Source of the DNA: Weissella cibaria KACC 11862
GTDB taxonomy: Bacteria > Bacillota > Bacilli > Lactobacillales > Lactobacillaceae
Assembly: GCF_000193635.1 (NCBI RefSeq)
Contig: NZ_AEKT01000030.1
Location: forward strand, 1-39,606
Direction: 5' to 3'
Length of the DNA stretch: 39,606 bases
Shown: positions 17,615 to 25,409 of the stretch, piece after piece
Layout of the letters: the number at the start of each line of letters is the position of its first letter
How positions within the stretch are numbered: the first letter of the stretch is position 1
Notes under the pieces: generated by a model
What the model saw: only the letters and a program-made list of their open reading frames with translations
Told to the model about the DNA's origin: nothing
Database searches by the model: none
Made by a program: the position numbers and the translations under genes

Positions 17615-18523
17615 ATGATTAAGCAATTGATGTTGGGCGCTGCTGTATTGGCAGGTGTTGTCGGTGTTAGTGGGGTTGCTTCAGCAGCAGACACTATTGT
17701 GGGAACGTCGAGTGATGTTGCAACCAATCAAGGAAAGACAAAGATTCAATTTTCAGGTGATTATACCAACGAGTCTGGTTATGAGAATCCAAATGCGGAT
17801 GGTAGCAAGACTACTGCGGCAGCTGGTAATCAAGCTTTTGGATTGACGCTACTCAATGTGCCAAGTTTTGACTTTGGTTCAAAAGAATTAAGCCAAGCGG
17901 CAGCTGGAATGGAAAAGGGATTTACACAAAATGGTGTCTATGATAGCACTGTGGGCAAGTCTAATTTGATTAATGCAGCCAATGCAACTGCTGATGTATA
18001 TAAGGGATTGGGAGCTATTGTAGTTCGCGATTTACGTGGTGGTAACACTGGTTATCAAGTTTACGCGACGTCTTCATCGCTGTATAACGCCGCAGGTAAC
18101 CAACTACCGGTTTCTTCGTTGGCATTAACAGTAGCTGGTATGCCTAAGAAGGCACCTAATAATGCGTTGTTGGTTGGTAAAGAAAATGCTGACACGTATC
18201 ATGCAACTACAAGTACTGTTGCTAAAGTTGCAGATCAGAAGGCAACTGACCAATTGACGGATGCAACTATTACCGCTGATAAAGATGACTACGGAAAACA
18301 AGCGGCGTTTGGAAATTTGGTGCTTTCTGGTAATAAGGATACTAACGGTACATTTGCATCTGGTCAAACTAGCGCCACATTGAAGTTGTCATCTGATCAA
18401 GTTAAGTCGGGTACGTATACTGGTGTTATCACGTACACGTTACAAGACACGAACTTAATTACGGAAGGTGGCCAGAAAGCAGATGATTCAGCAAATGCAG
18501 CGGCGATTGATGATCCGGCCTAA
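17615..18523 (+). CDS. WxL-domain surface protein with Tyr in place of both signature Trp residues
   Basis: A secreted 302-residue protein: signal peptide 1-25 (cut near ASA|AD), then essentially one WxL-like domain. Family landmarks are present: GLTLLNVPSFDFG after an NPNADG segment, IVVRDLRGGNTGY around residue 140, and a C-terminal GTYTGVITYTLQDT. The two W-x-L signature positions read Y147-Q-V149 and Y274-T-L276, so both Trp are Tyr. WxL proteins bind the wall non-covalently through this domain. ATG 17615 follows AGGGGAA (17602-17608). No transmembrane segment or LPXTG is present. It is followed by a terminator hairpin before the next cassette gene. The family is fairly certain; whether the wall-binding chemistry survives the substitutions is unknown. 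Confidence 0.87.
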   Translation: MIKQLMLGAAVLAGVVGVSGVASAADTIVGTSSDVATNQGKTKIQFSGDYTNESGYENPNADGSKTTAAAGNQAFGLTLLNVPSFDFGSKELSQAAAGMEKGFTQNGVYDSTVGKSNLINAANATADVYKGLGAIVVRDLRGGNTGYQVYATSSSLYNAAGNQLPVSSLALTVAGMPKKAPNNALLVGKENADTYHATTSTVAKVADQKATDQLTDATITADKDDYGKQAAFGNLVLSGNKDTNGTFASGQTSATLKLSSDQVKSGTYTGVITYTLQDTNLITEGGQKADDSANAAAIDDPA

Positions 18524-18554
18524 GTTGGTGCTTGATTAAGCAGAATGTTTTGAT

Positions 18555-18581
18555 CCTCACGCAGTATGCGTGAGGTTTTTT
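18555..18581 (+). terminator. Rho-independent terminator within the WxL cassette
   Basis: CCTCACGCA (18555-18563) pairs perfectly with TGCGTGAGG (18567-18575) around a GTA loop, followed by six T. It ends only a few bases before the ribosome binding site of the next gene, so expression of that gene must come from read-through or an unseen promoter. Confidence 0.88.
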
Positions 18582-18601
18582 GCAGAAAGGAGGTAAAGGG
18601 G

Positions 18602-20344
18602 GTGCGACGATTATTAATGGGTTTGTTGGTTTTTGCGATGACTTTTTTTAGTGGCACAATCATACATGCAGATGATAGTTCAGACCCCACATTTAATCTC
18701 TGGAATGATTTTGAAATAACGACAGCTTATTACCGCGAAGTCACGCAAAATGGCGCAATTGTTGATACCCCGATTGATTATTCGCAGTATGCACCTGCAA
18801 CCGGTGGTGGTCCAACCATTAAACGCGTAAAAGTTGTGCAAACTATAAAGAATACTTCGACGGAAACTAAGCAAATACGTTACGCTGCGTCAGTCATGAG
18901 CGGTACGGAGTTTAGTACGGTTTCAGTTTCGGGAATTGTAGCGCCACCTGCCGATCCAAAGCCAAACGACAGACCAGATGGTACGACACGAAAATTATCA
19001 AGTGCTTTTGATATTGCGCCTGGGCAAACGATAACAATATCCTTCACTGATGTAGCGATGGATAACCCACAAGGGGTCAATACAATTAAAATTGTACTTT
19101 ATGATGTCTTGAACAATACGAATAATTCCGCGTCGGCAACTGCATTTATGATTATGTATGGTCTGTTGACCAAGTTGGATGATGAAATAACTGTACCTGT
19201 CCAAATTTATTTAAATGGGCAACGGCTTAATGACACGATAAAAGGCGTTGTTGGAAAATTGGTAGACGGTTCAGCGGTGCTGGCAGATGAAGACAATCAG
19301 TATCAAAATGCTGTTTATGAAATTGATACGAAGCAACTTTTAGTGCCAAAAGAGATTCCAGGGCAATATCGACTTATTGATAAAATACCACCTAAGCTAT
19401 ACGTCTTTTTACAACAAACTGCCGGACAATCTGGAAATGTGAGTTTTGGAACGGTAGTGACTGATAATACACAACTGTCGTTTGATGGCGTTAAACGTTA
19501 TGAGGGGATGATTGATGGTGTTTCGACACCACTATATGCATTCGGTGGTTCTGAATCAATTTATGGTGAGACTAATCGCATTGATACGTTAAAAGCTATT
19601 GCTCAGTCAAGCGATCAGACACTTTCCCCGTTTGGTGCGATTACGCTTAACACACAAACAGCAGTAACTGGGCAGTTTGTCTATATTGATAATCAAACAG
19701 GTAAAGAAGTCGGTACGCAGTATTTCGGCAACAAAGAATCAGGAGATCCAGTTGATAATAACGATTTGGTGGCGCCGTGGAAATTTATTCAAACAGATAG
19801 AAAAAGTAAATATATTTATGAACCCGGTAATATTGAGGTCCTTGTGACCAGAGTAACTGATTCGAAGTATAGTAATCCGAATGTTGATGGTACAGGCCAA
19901 ACGGTGCAACAAGCGACTGCGGGTAATGCTGGATTAATGGCGAACGGCCTGACATTGTTAGAAGTTCCTTCATTTGAGGGAACAGCATCTGTAAGAGATT
20001 TACATATTACATTGTCGCCACAAGGTGACTTGCGATACAGTAATATGTTTGATACAAAATTCCATATTATGATGGCCACATCAGCAATGAACGATGGCAG
20101 TTACACTTTGCCAGTTACATCCATGGTGGTAAATAATCAGAATATATATCAGGATGGTACGAGCAATTTAGACGGTCTCACGATGGGGTTTGGCCAAAGT
20201 GTTTTAACCGGTTCGGGAAAAAGTGGCACTATTCCAGTGGGAGATATGCAGCTGAATTTGAGTAACAATGGTAAAGCCACCACTTACACAGGCACGATCA
20301 CCTACTCGGCAATCCAGGACGATTTGATTGATAGTGCAAATTAA
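18602..20344 (+). CDS. Large secreted protein with a C-terminal WxL-like domain
   Basis: The start is GTG 18602, seven bases after a perfect AAAGGAGGT (18586-18594); the frame is open to 18566 without a better start. The 580-residue product has a signal peptide (MRRLLMGLLVFAMTFFSG, cut near HA|DD), a long beta-rich region (about 30-410) that I do not recognise, and a C-terminal domain (about 420-580) homologous to the neighbouring WxL-like protein: NPNVDGTGQ, GLTLLEVPSF, VRDLHITL, and TYTGTITYSAIQDD. At the second signature position it has Y568-S-A, and the first has no Trp either. It probably works at the cell surface with the other two cassette proteins. The middle region could be a ligand-binding or DUF-type adhesin module. 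Confidence 0.82.
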   Translation: MRRLLMGLLVFAMTFFSGTIIHADDSSDPTFNLWNDFEITTAYYREVTQNGAIVDTPIDYSQYAPATGGGPTIKRVKVVQTIKNTSTETKQIRYAASVMSGTEFSTVSVSGIVAPPADPKPNDRPDGTTRKLSSAFDIAPGQTITISFTDVAMDNPQGVNTIKIVLYDVLNNTNNSASATAFMIMYGLLTKLDDEITVPVQIYLNGQRLNDTIKGVVGKLVDGSAVLADEDNQYQNAVYEIDTKQLLVPKEIPGQYRLIDKIPPKLYVFLQQTAGQSGNVSFGTVVTDNTQLSFDGVKRYEGMIDGVSTPLYAFGGSESIYGETNRIDTLKAIAQSSDQTLSPFGAITLNTQTAVTGQFVYIDNQTGKEVGTQYFGNKESGDPVDNNDLVAPWKFIQTDRKSKYIYEPGNIEVLVTRVTDSKYSNPNVDGTGQTVQQATAGNAGLMANGLTLLEVPSFEGTASVRDLHITLSPQGDLRYSNMFDTKFHIMMATSAMNDGSYTLPVTSMVVNNQNIYQDGTSNLDGLTMGFGQSVLTGSGKSGTIPVGDMQLNLSNNGKATTYTGTITYSAIQDDLIDSAN

Positions 20345-20373
20345 AAAGCCGTGCTTTGCTAGCACGGCTTTTT
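20343..20373 (+). terminator. Rho-independent terminator ending the WxL cassette
   Basis: AAAAAGCCGTGCT (20343-20355) pairs with AGCACGGCTTTTT (20361-20373) around a TTGCT loop. It overlaps the stop codon of the preceding gene. Confidence 0.92.
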
Positions 20374-20500
20374 ATAATGAAAGTCCCATATTTGACCGAA
20401 ATCCGGCCAGTTTTGATGCGAATAGCGGTGATAACGTCAGAAAAACGAAAAAATGTGCCAATTCCAGACCATTTCGGCATAAAGCCACTTACTGGGGTAT

Positions 20501-20506
20501 TATAAT
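20501..20506 (+). promoter_or_regulatory. Possible -10 box of the second small membrane peptide
   Basis: A perfect TATAAT lies 45 bases before the start codon. No convincing -35 is seen (CATAAA at the expected place), so activator help or a weak promoter is possible. Confidence 0.45.
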
Positions 20507-20550
20507 TACATCAAGTAAGGTAAATCAATCGCACGAAGGAGATAGAGATC

Positions 20551-20724
20551 ATGATGACATTTTTGATGAGCTTGTTTAGTTTAATTGCAGCAGCCGTTGC
20601 CTTTGCTGGTTACAAGACTATCTTTAAGATTGAAGAAAATGATGAGGACGTGGCTGACGTTGTTGAAGCAACCATCGAATCACATAAGATTGATGTGAAC
20701 CACAAGACGATGGTATCTCATTAA
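20551..20724 (+). CDS. Small single-pass membrane peptide, 57 residues (copy 2 of a pair)
   Basis: ATG 20551 follows GAAGGAGAT (20535-20543); a second Met comes next. The product (MMTFLMSLFSLIAAAVAFAGYKTIF...) has one hydrophobic helix at residues 3-21, then an acidic stretch (EENDEDVADVVEAT) and a His-containing tail. It is related to the 34-residue peptide at 16268 over the helix and the V-A-x-V-x-E tail, but is longer by about 20 C-terminal residues. The stop codon lies within TTAATCACAGA, the same 11-mer that follows copy 1, and a strong terminator comes next. It has its own promoter-like sequence and no partner gene. The function is unknown: a membrane-inserted regulator, a chaperone-like partner of surface export, or a toxin-like peptide are all open. 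Confidence 0.85.
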   Translation: MMTFLMSLFSLIAAAVAFAGYKTIFKIEENDEDVADVVEATIESHKIDVNHKTMVSH

Positions 20725-20730
20725 TCACAG

Positions 20731-20767
20731 AAAAACCGCAACGCTTGCTAAAAGGGTTGCGGTTTTT
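20731..20767 (+). terminator. Rho-independent terminator
   Basis: AAAAACCGCAAC (20731-20742) pairs with GTTGCGGTTTTT (20756-20767), right after the second small peptide gene. Confidence 0.9.
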
Positions 20768-20837
20768 AAATTAAAATTTTTCAAAAAACAACTAATAAAA
20801 AACAAGCAAATTCTGATAAGACGGCCTAAAATAAGAA

Positions 20838-20984
20838 CTGTTCATGAGGAAGTGATTTACCCAAATTTGCCTTCCTAACAGGCTAACCTGTAGAACGTAT
20901 AACCACGAGTCGCATAATGATTTTTCTCTGTAATGATTATGCGACGGAAGGAGAGCAAGGATAACCACCTTGCTCTCTTTTTTT
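20838..20984 (+). ncRNA. Candidate structured small RNA ending in a terminator
   Basis: The 322 bases between the small peptide gene and the minus-strand gene contain no gene but a chain of hairpins on the + strand: AGGAAG/CTTCCT (20847-20876), ACAGG/CCTGT (20878-20891), a 10-bp stem GTCGCATAAT/ATTATGCGAC (20909-20945), and a 10-bp terminator GAGAGCAAGG/CCTTGCTCTC (20951-20977) with seven T. The motif ATAACCAC occurs twice (near 20899 and in the terminator loop). TAAAAT at 20827 could be the -10. No protein frame fits. It may be a small RNA; I do not recognise the family. Confidence 0.4.
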
Positions 20985-20986
20985 GC

Positions 20987-21031
20987 TAAAAAGCATCGAC
21001 AATTGTCCCTGCGATAGGCCAACGCGATGCT
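20987..21031 (-). terminator. Possible terminator of the minus-strand gene
   Basis: Read on the minus strand, AGCATCG and CGATGCT form a 7-bp stem with a 26-base loop and a T5 run (plus positions 20988-20992). The loop is large, so this is a weak call. Confidence 0.4.
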
Positions 21032-21046
21032 AATTAAATATGGGTG

Positions 21047-21238
21047 TTAAACACCGGCCTGAAAAGCCAACAAATAAGGGACGCTCCCCATAAAGACGAA
21101 AACTAATGTGCCAACCAAGAACACGAGTGAAAACACAAGATTACTGGTCGTTGGCCGCACTGAGTAAACGTAAAATAGATAGCCGGTAATCCCAATCAAA
21201 ATGGCGGTTGCAACCATCAAAAATACAACAAACGTCAT
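21047..21238 (-). CDS. Small membrane protein, 63 residues, two transmembrane helices
   Basis: The ATG complement at 21236-21238 is preceded on the minus strand by TGAGGG at a normal distance, and a promoter lies just upstream. The upstream extension to a TTG at 21331 would start before that promoter and is rejected. The product (MTFVVFLMVATAILIGITGY...) has two hydrophobic helices (about 2-25 and 35-60) joined by a short polar loop containing SVRPTTSN. It is the only minus-strand gene in the window and is divergent from thrS. I do not recognise a family. Confidence 0.65.
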   Translation of the reverse strand: MTFVVFLMVATAILIGITGYLFYVYSVRPTTSNLVFSLVFLVGTLVFVFMGSVPYLLAFQAGV

Positions 21239-21290
21239 GAAAAATACCCTCAATAAAATTAAAATCTTTTCCCACTTCTCGATGTTTCTT

Positions 21291-21319
21291 ATTTTACGTA
21301 AGTTATCAGCCAAAACCAA
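21291..21319 (-). promoter_or_regulatory. Promoter of the minus-strand membrane protein
   Basis: On the minus strand TTGGTT (21319-21314), a 17-bp spacer and TAAAAT (21296-21291) are properly spaced about 50 bases before the start codon. The -35 is weak. Confidence 0.45.
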
Positions 21320-21351
21320 CAAAAGTGCCAAACTTGGGACAAAAACATGTA

Positions 21352-21381
21352 TTTTCAGTTTAACCTGACATGTGCTATAAT
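21352..21381 (+). promoter_or_regulatory. thrS promoter
   Basis: TGCTATAAT (21373-21381) is an extended, perfect -10 box; TTTTCA (21352-21357) is a moderate -35 at 18 bp. It lies just upstream of the T-box leader. Confidence 0.7.
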
Positions 21382-21387
21382 TACGTC

Positions 21388-21624
21388 AGTATAAAACGTT
21401 GACGAAGACACGTCGGATAACAAAATCGTTTTAAGAGAGTTTGCCAGTGGTGGGAGGCAGATAGCGGTCGTTACGCGATACTACTTCCGAGTGAATTGGG
21501 GAACCAATTCCGTATCCCGCGTTAAGGGGACGATGAGGCGAAGGGAAACTTTCGCGAACTCGGGTGGTACCGCGTGCAAACGTCCCGTTACAGCAAGTAT
21601 AATTGTTGTGACGGGACGTTTTTT
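21388..21624 (+). promoter_or_regulatory. Threonine T-box riboswitch controlling thrS
   Basis: The leader carries the conserved T-box (GGGTGGTACCGCG, 21562-21574) and a terminator with arms AACGTCCCGT (21579-21588) and ACGGGACGTT (21611-21620) plus T-run. TGGT (21565-21568) can pair with the ACCA end of uncharged tRNA. Two tandem ACT triplets at 21480-21485, in the expected specifier-loop area of stem I, fit a Thr codon. Known mechanism: uncharged tRNA-Thr stabilises the antiterminator and lets thrS be transcribed. Confidence 0.93.
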
Positions 21625-21672
21625 GTTTCCACGCGTTAGGTCGATGGATAGTCATTATAGGAGATAAGACAC

Positions 21673-23649
21673 ATGGCAGATGTAAAGATTACATTCCCAG
21701 ATGGTGCGGTTAAGGAATTCCCTGCTGGCGTTACGCCTTTGGAAATTGCGAACGGTATTTCAAAGTCATTGGCTAAGAAGTCAGTGTCAGGAAAGTTGAA
21801 CGGCCACTACGTTGGAATGAACGATGGCATCAACGAAGATGGTGAATTTTCATTGATTACCAAGGATGATGCGGAAGGAACACAACTTTTGCGTCACTCT
21901 GTTTCACACTTGTTGGCGCAAGCATTGAACCGTTTGTACCCAGATCAAATTCACTATGGTGTAGGTCCAGCCATTGAAAATGGTTTCTACTACGATACTG
22001 ATAAGGTCGATGGTAGCCAAATTTCTGCAGATCAATTCCCAGAAATTGAAAAGATGATGAAGCAAATTGCTTCAGAAAACTTGCCAATCGTGTCACGTGA
22101 AATTACGCGTGACGAAGCTTTGGAAATGTTCAAGAACGATCCATACAAGATTGAATTGATTAACGATTTGCCTGCTGATGAGCACATCTCAATTGCTGTG
22201 CAAGGTGAGCACGTTGAATTGGACCGTGGTGGCTTGGTACCATCAACGAACTGGATTAAGCACTTTAAGTTGACGTCTGTTGCCGGTGCTTACTGGCGCG
22301 GAAAGTCTTCAAACCCAATGTTGCAACGTATTTACGGAACAGCATTCTGGACAGCTGAAGAACTTGATGCTGAATTGAAGCGTCGTGAAGAAGCTAAGGA
22401 ACGTGACCACCGTAAGATCGGTGCTGAGCAAGACCTATTCTTCACGTCACAAGAAGTTGGTGCCGGTTTGGCTGTTTGGATGCCAAATGGAGCGGCAATT
22501 CGTCGTACGTTGGAGCGCTACATTGTTGACCGTGAAGTGCAAGACGGTTACCAACACGTTTACACGCCAATCATGTCTAACTTGAACTTGTACAAGCAAT
22601 CAGGTCACTGGGATCACTACCGCGATGACATGTTCCCACCTATGGACATGGGTGATGGCGAGTTCTTGGAATTGCGTCCAATGAACTGCCCATCTCACAT
22701 CATGGTGTTCAAGCACAAGCCACGTTCATACCGTGAGTTGCCATTCCGTATTGCGGAATTGGGAATGATGCACCGTTACGAGAAGTCAGGTGCATTGACT
22801 GGTTTGTCACGTGTGCGTGAAATGACGTTGAACGACGGTCACACGTTCGTGATGCCAGACCAAATCGAGGACGAGTTCAAGAAGATTTTGGGCTTGATGA
22901 TCGACGTTTACGCTGACTTTGATATCACAGATTACCGCTTCCGTTTGTCATACCGTGACCCAGAGAACACGGAAAAGTACTACGATGACGACGACATGTG
23001 GGAAAAGGCCCAAACGATGTTGAAGAAGGCCATGGACGACTTGGAATTGGACTACTTTGAAGCTGAAGGTGAAGCTGCGTTCTACGGACCAAAGTTGGAC
23101 GTGCAAATCAAGACGGCTTTGGGTGGCGAAGAGACGTTGTCAACGATTCAATTGGACTTCTTGTTGCCTGAGCGCTTTGACGTTAACTACGTTGGACCTG
23201 ATGGTGAATTGCACCGTCCAGTTATGATTCACCGTGGTATCATCTCAACGATGGAACGCTTTACGGCTTACTTGACTGAAATGTACAAGGGTGCCTTCCC
23301 AACTTGGTTGGCACCACACCAAGTACGTATCATTCCAGTTAACCGCGATGCACACGGTAAGTTCGCCAAGGACTTGGCAGACCGTTTGATCAAGCAAGGT
23401 ATTCGTGCTGAATACGAAGACCGTAATGAGAAGTTGGGTTACTTGATTCGCGATGCCCAAACGTCTAAGGTTCCTTACACGTTGGTTATCGGTGATGAAG
23501 AAGTTAACAACAACACCGTTACGATTCGTCGCTTCGGTTCAACGGACACAAAGTCAAAGTCTGTTGATGCCTTTGAGGCACAATTGATGGCTGACATTGC
23601 ACGTCACTCACGTGCAATGGAGACATTGGAAAAGGCTGTTAAGGGATAA
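21673..23649 (+). CDS. thrS: Threonyl-tRNA synthetase
   Basis: Charges tRNA-Thr with threonine in the cytoplasm. The 658-residue length is typical. Domains in order: N-terminal TGS domain (1-65, beginning [11 protein letters not shown]), the editing-type second additional domain (about 70-220, with [11 protein letters not shown]), the class II catalytic core (about 240-540) and the anticodon-binding domain (about 545-645). The zinc ligands typical of ThrRS can be placed at Cys in RPMNCPSH, His in NDGHTF and His in IHRGIIS. ATG 21673 follows AGGAGAT (21659-21665). It is a single-gene unit governed by the T-box leader and closed by its own terminator. Codons are strongly biased to TTG, AAG and CAA, as expected for high expression. 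Confidence 0.98.
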   Translation: MADVKITFPDGAVKEFPAGVTPLEIANGISKSLAKKSVSGKLNGHYVGMNDGINEDGEFSLITKDDAEGTQLLRHSVSHLLAQALNRLYPDQIHYGVGPAIENGFYYDTDKVDGSQISADQFPEIEKMMKQIASENLPIVSREITRDEALEMFKNDPYKIELINDLPADEHISIAVQGEHVELDRGGLVPSTNWIKHFKLTSVAGAYWRGKSSNPMLQRIYGTAFWTAEELDAELKRREEAKERDHRKIGAEQDLFFTSQEVGAGLAVWMPNGAAIRRTLERYIVDREVQDGYQHVYTPIMSNLNLYKQSGHWDHYRDDMFPPMDMGDGEFLELRPMNCPSHIMVFKHKPRSYRELPFRIAELGMMHRYEKSGALTGLSRVREMTLNDGHTFVMPDQIEDEFKKILGLMIDVYADFDITDYRFRLSYRDPENTEKYYDDDDMWEKAQTMLKKAMDDLELDYFEAEGEAAFYGPKLDVQIKTALGGEETLSTIQLDFLLPERFDVNYVGPDGELHRPVMIHRGIISTMERFTAYLTEMYKGAFPTWLAPHQVRIIPVNRDAHGKFAKDLADRLIKQGIRAEYEDRNEKLGYLIRDAQTSKVPYTLVIGDEEVNNNTVTIRRFGSTDTKSKSVDAFEAQLMADIARHSRAMETLEKAVKG

Positions 23650-23660
23650 TCAATCAATTA

Positions 23661-23700
23661 AAATCTCAGTTATGCTTGTTGCGTAACTGAGATTTTTTTA
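23661..23700 (+). terminator. Rho-independent terminator of thrS
   Basis: AAATCTCAGTTA (23661-23672) pairs with TAACTGAGATTT (23684-23695), followed by further T. Confidence 0.92.
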
Positions 23701-23770
23701 TACCCTTTTTCGTCACGTTTCACGTCATTTTCCTCTAAAATACACATGAAAGAAATTTGTGAGGGAAACA

Positions 23771-24472
23771 ATGAAGAGTAAAGCGGTTGAATACACACTG
23801 TTGGGGGTTGGTGTAACGGCGTCGTTAGGGCTGATTTTTCACAATCAAATTGGCACATTAATGATTAAGACGTATAAACCAACGGTGACACAAAAAATGG
23901 TCGCAAAAGCGAAAACAGCGAAGGCGAATTATGATTGGAAAAGTGTTAAATCACTGACCGCCCAAGAAATGATTAATGCGCGCTTACACGCAGGAAAGTT
24001 GCGTTACATCGGGATGGTTTCTGTACCGGAGATTGGGCTGAGTTTGCCGATTAGCAAGGGCGTTAACGATATAGCACTCACATTTGGCGCGGGAACACTT
24101 TATCCCGATCAAGAGATGGGGAAAAACAACTACTCGTTGGCGAGTCATTTTGTTCAAGGTAGCAGTAATAAGAAGGTCCTCTTTAGTCCGATTTACTATG
24201 AGGGTAAGACGGGCCAGCATATGTATTTGACGGACATGTCAAAAATTTATAGCTATCAAGCAACGTCAGTAAAGGTTGTGCAACCGACAGCTGTAGAAGT
24301 GACTTATAATCAGCCAAATAAGAACCAACTCACTTTGATTACGTGCGATTACACAGCAGAGCGTGGCCGCGTTGTGATGCAAGGCGATTTGAAGCAAGTT
24401 TATACCTGGCATGATGCCCCAAAGGAAATTCGTGATTCATTTAGTCGCACAAATGAATGGCACAAAAGTTGA
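23771..24472 (+). CDS. srtA: Class A sortase
   Basis: Membrane-anchored transpeptidase that cleaves LPXTG between Thr and Gly and joins the protein to peptidoglycan. The 233-residue product has an N-terminal membrane anchor (about 7-26), then a sortase beta-barrel with catalytic His126 (in SLASHF), Cys192 (in TLITCD) and the Arg pair R198/R200 (ERGRVV). The class A hallmark TLxTC is kept; SLASHF differs from the more common LAGHH/LAGHN. The start is ATG 23771, six bases after AGGG; the frame is open to GTG 23759, but that GTG forms part of the binding site. It is a stand-alone gene, so probably the housekeeping sortase, and is the obvious anchor enzyme for the giant LPETG adhesin upstream. 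Confidence 0.94.
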   Translation: MKSKAVEYTLLGVGVTASLGLIFHNQIGTLMIKTYKPTVTQKMVAKAKTAKANYDWKSVKSLTAQEMINARLHAGKLRYIGMVSVPEIGLSLPISKGVNDIALTFGAGTLYPDQEMGKNNYSLASHFVQGSSNKKVLFSPIYYEGKTGQHMYLTDMSKIYSYQATSVKVVQPTAVEVTYNQPNKNQLTLITCDYTAERGRVVMQGDLKQVYTWHDAPKEIRDSFSRTNEWHKS

Positions 24473-24486
24473 ACAGCATAAACATG

Positions 24487-24519
24487 ATTGGCGGCCACTA
24501 ATGGCTGTCAATTTTTTTA
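24487..24519 (+). terminator. Rho-independent terminator of the sortase gene
   Basis: ATTGGCGGCCA (24487-24497) pairs with TGGCTGTCAAT (24502-24512), including two wobble pairs, and is followed by a run of T. Confidence 0.85.
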
Positions 24520-24530
24520 TCCCTCATGAC

Positions 24531-24572
24531 TTGCAAGTGGTATAGACCATGGTTTATAATTGGTCTATACCA
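24531..24572 (+). promoter_or_regulatory. nagB promoter with two dre-like operators
   Basis: TTGCAA (24531-24536), an 18-bp spacer and TATAAT (24555-24560) form the promoter. TGGTATAGACCA (24538-24549) fills most of the spacer and TGGTCTATACCA (24561-24572) directly follows the -10. Both are close to the dre palindrome TGGTCTAGACCA bound by GntR-family NagR/DasR repressors, and each is the reverse complement of the other. Binding would block RNA polymerase; release by an amino-sugar phosphate is known for the family. No nagR gene is in the window. Confidence 0.87.
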
Positions 24573-24609
24573 AAGGAATTGATAGACATCTTATTAAGGG
24601 GAGAATAAC

Positions 24610-25338
24610 ATGAAAATTCTACAAGTGAGTGATCAAAAAATGGGCGGCCAAGCAGGCTACAACGTCTTTGCAGAGGCGTTAGCAAATGGTGCCACTGTCT
24701 TTGGGTTGGCAACTGGTTCAACCCCTATTTCAATCTATGATGCGATTACAGCAAGTGATTTAGATTTTAGCAACGCTGTCTCAATTAACTTAGACGAGTA
24801 CAAGGGATTGCCAGGGACTCACGAACAAAGTTATCGTTACTTTATGAATGAGCACCTATTTAATAAGAAGCCGTTTAAGGAGAGCTATGTACCTGATGGC
24901 ATGGCGGATGCGGCTACAGAAACAGCCCGCTATGAGCGCATTATTAACGACAACCCAATTGATTTGCAAATTCTTGGCTTAGGGCAAAATGGGCACATTG
25001 GGTTCAACGAGCCAGGCACACCCTTTGATTCATTGACCCACGAAGTGACATTGACCCAGTCAACGATTGATGCCAATGCACGTTTCTTTGCGGATGAAAA
25101 TGATGTCCCGCGTTATGCGTACTCAATGGGAATTGGCAGCATCATGAAGGCTAAGCAAATCTTGTTGGTGGCATATGGTGAGAACAAGGCAGACGCAGTC
25201 GCTGCCATGATTGAGGGCCCAGTAACGGAAGATATGCCAGCTAGTGTGTTGCAACGCCACCCTAATGTGACGGTGATTGTCGACGCTGCAGCAGCGGCAA
25301 AACTCACGAACCGTGAAGAAATTGTGCCGTTTGTGTAG
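24610..25338 (+). CDS. nagB: Glucosamine-6-phosphate deaminase
   Basis: Converts glucosamine-6-phosphate to fructose-6-phosphate and ammonia, feeding amino sugars into glycolysis. The 242-residue length matches the short Firmicute form. Visible landmarks: [11 protein letters not shown] for substrate binding, NLDEYKGL with the catalytic Asp, and [15 protein letters not shown] with the catalytic His and Glu. ATG 24610 follows AAGGGGAG (24596-24603). It is a single-gene unit under a double dre-like operator, which predicts induction by GlcNAc or glucosamine. No nagA is adjacent. Confidence 0.97.
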   Translation: MKILQVSDQKMGGQAGYNVFAEALANGATVFGLATGSTPISIYDAITASDLDFSNAVSINLDEYKGLPGTHEQSYRYFMNEHLFNKKPFKESYVPDGMADAATETARYERIINDNPIDLQILGLGQNGHIGFNEPGTPFDSLTHEVTLTQSTIDANARFFADENDVPRYAYSMGIGSIMKAKQILLVAYGENKADAVAAMIEGPVTEDMPASVLQRHPNVTVIVDAAAAAKLTNREEIVPFV

Positions 25339-25374
25339 AAAGTCCGACCTTTAGGAGATTAAACCGGCGATTGG

Positions 25375-25403
25375 TTGCAAAGGTATAACGAGCATGTTAT
25401 ATT
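25375..25403 (+). promoter_or_regulatory. Promoter in the nagB-HU gap
   Basis: TTGCAA (25375-25380), a 17-bp spacer and TATATT (25398-25403) make a good promoter whose transcript would begin near 25410, far ahead of the HU gene. Confidence 0.55.
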
Positions 25404-25409
25404 TATATG

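Noticed and set aside
20328-20579. Plus-strand open frame of 83 codons between the WxL cassette and the second micropeptide
   Set aside because: It crosses the cassette terminator and the ribosome binding site of the real small gene, and has no binding site of its own.
20792-21022. Minus-strand open frame of 76 codons
   Set aside because: It runs through a perfect terminator hairpin and another 10-bp stem; the residues are low-quality and no start signal is seen.
21239-21331. N-terminal extension of the minus-strand membrane protein to a TTG at 21331
   Set aside because: The extension covers the likely promoter (21291-21319) and lacks a binding site, while ATG at 21238 has TGAGGG upstream.
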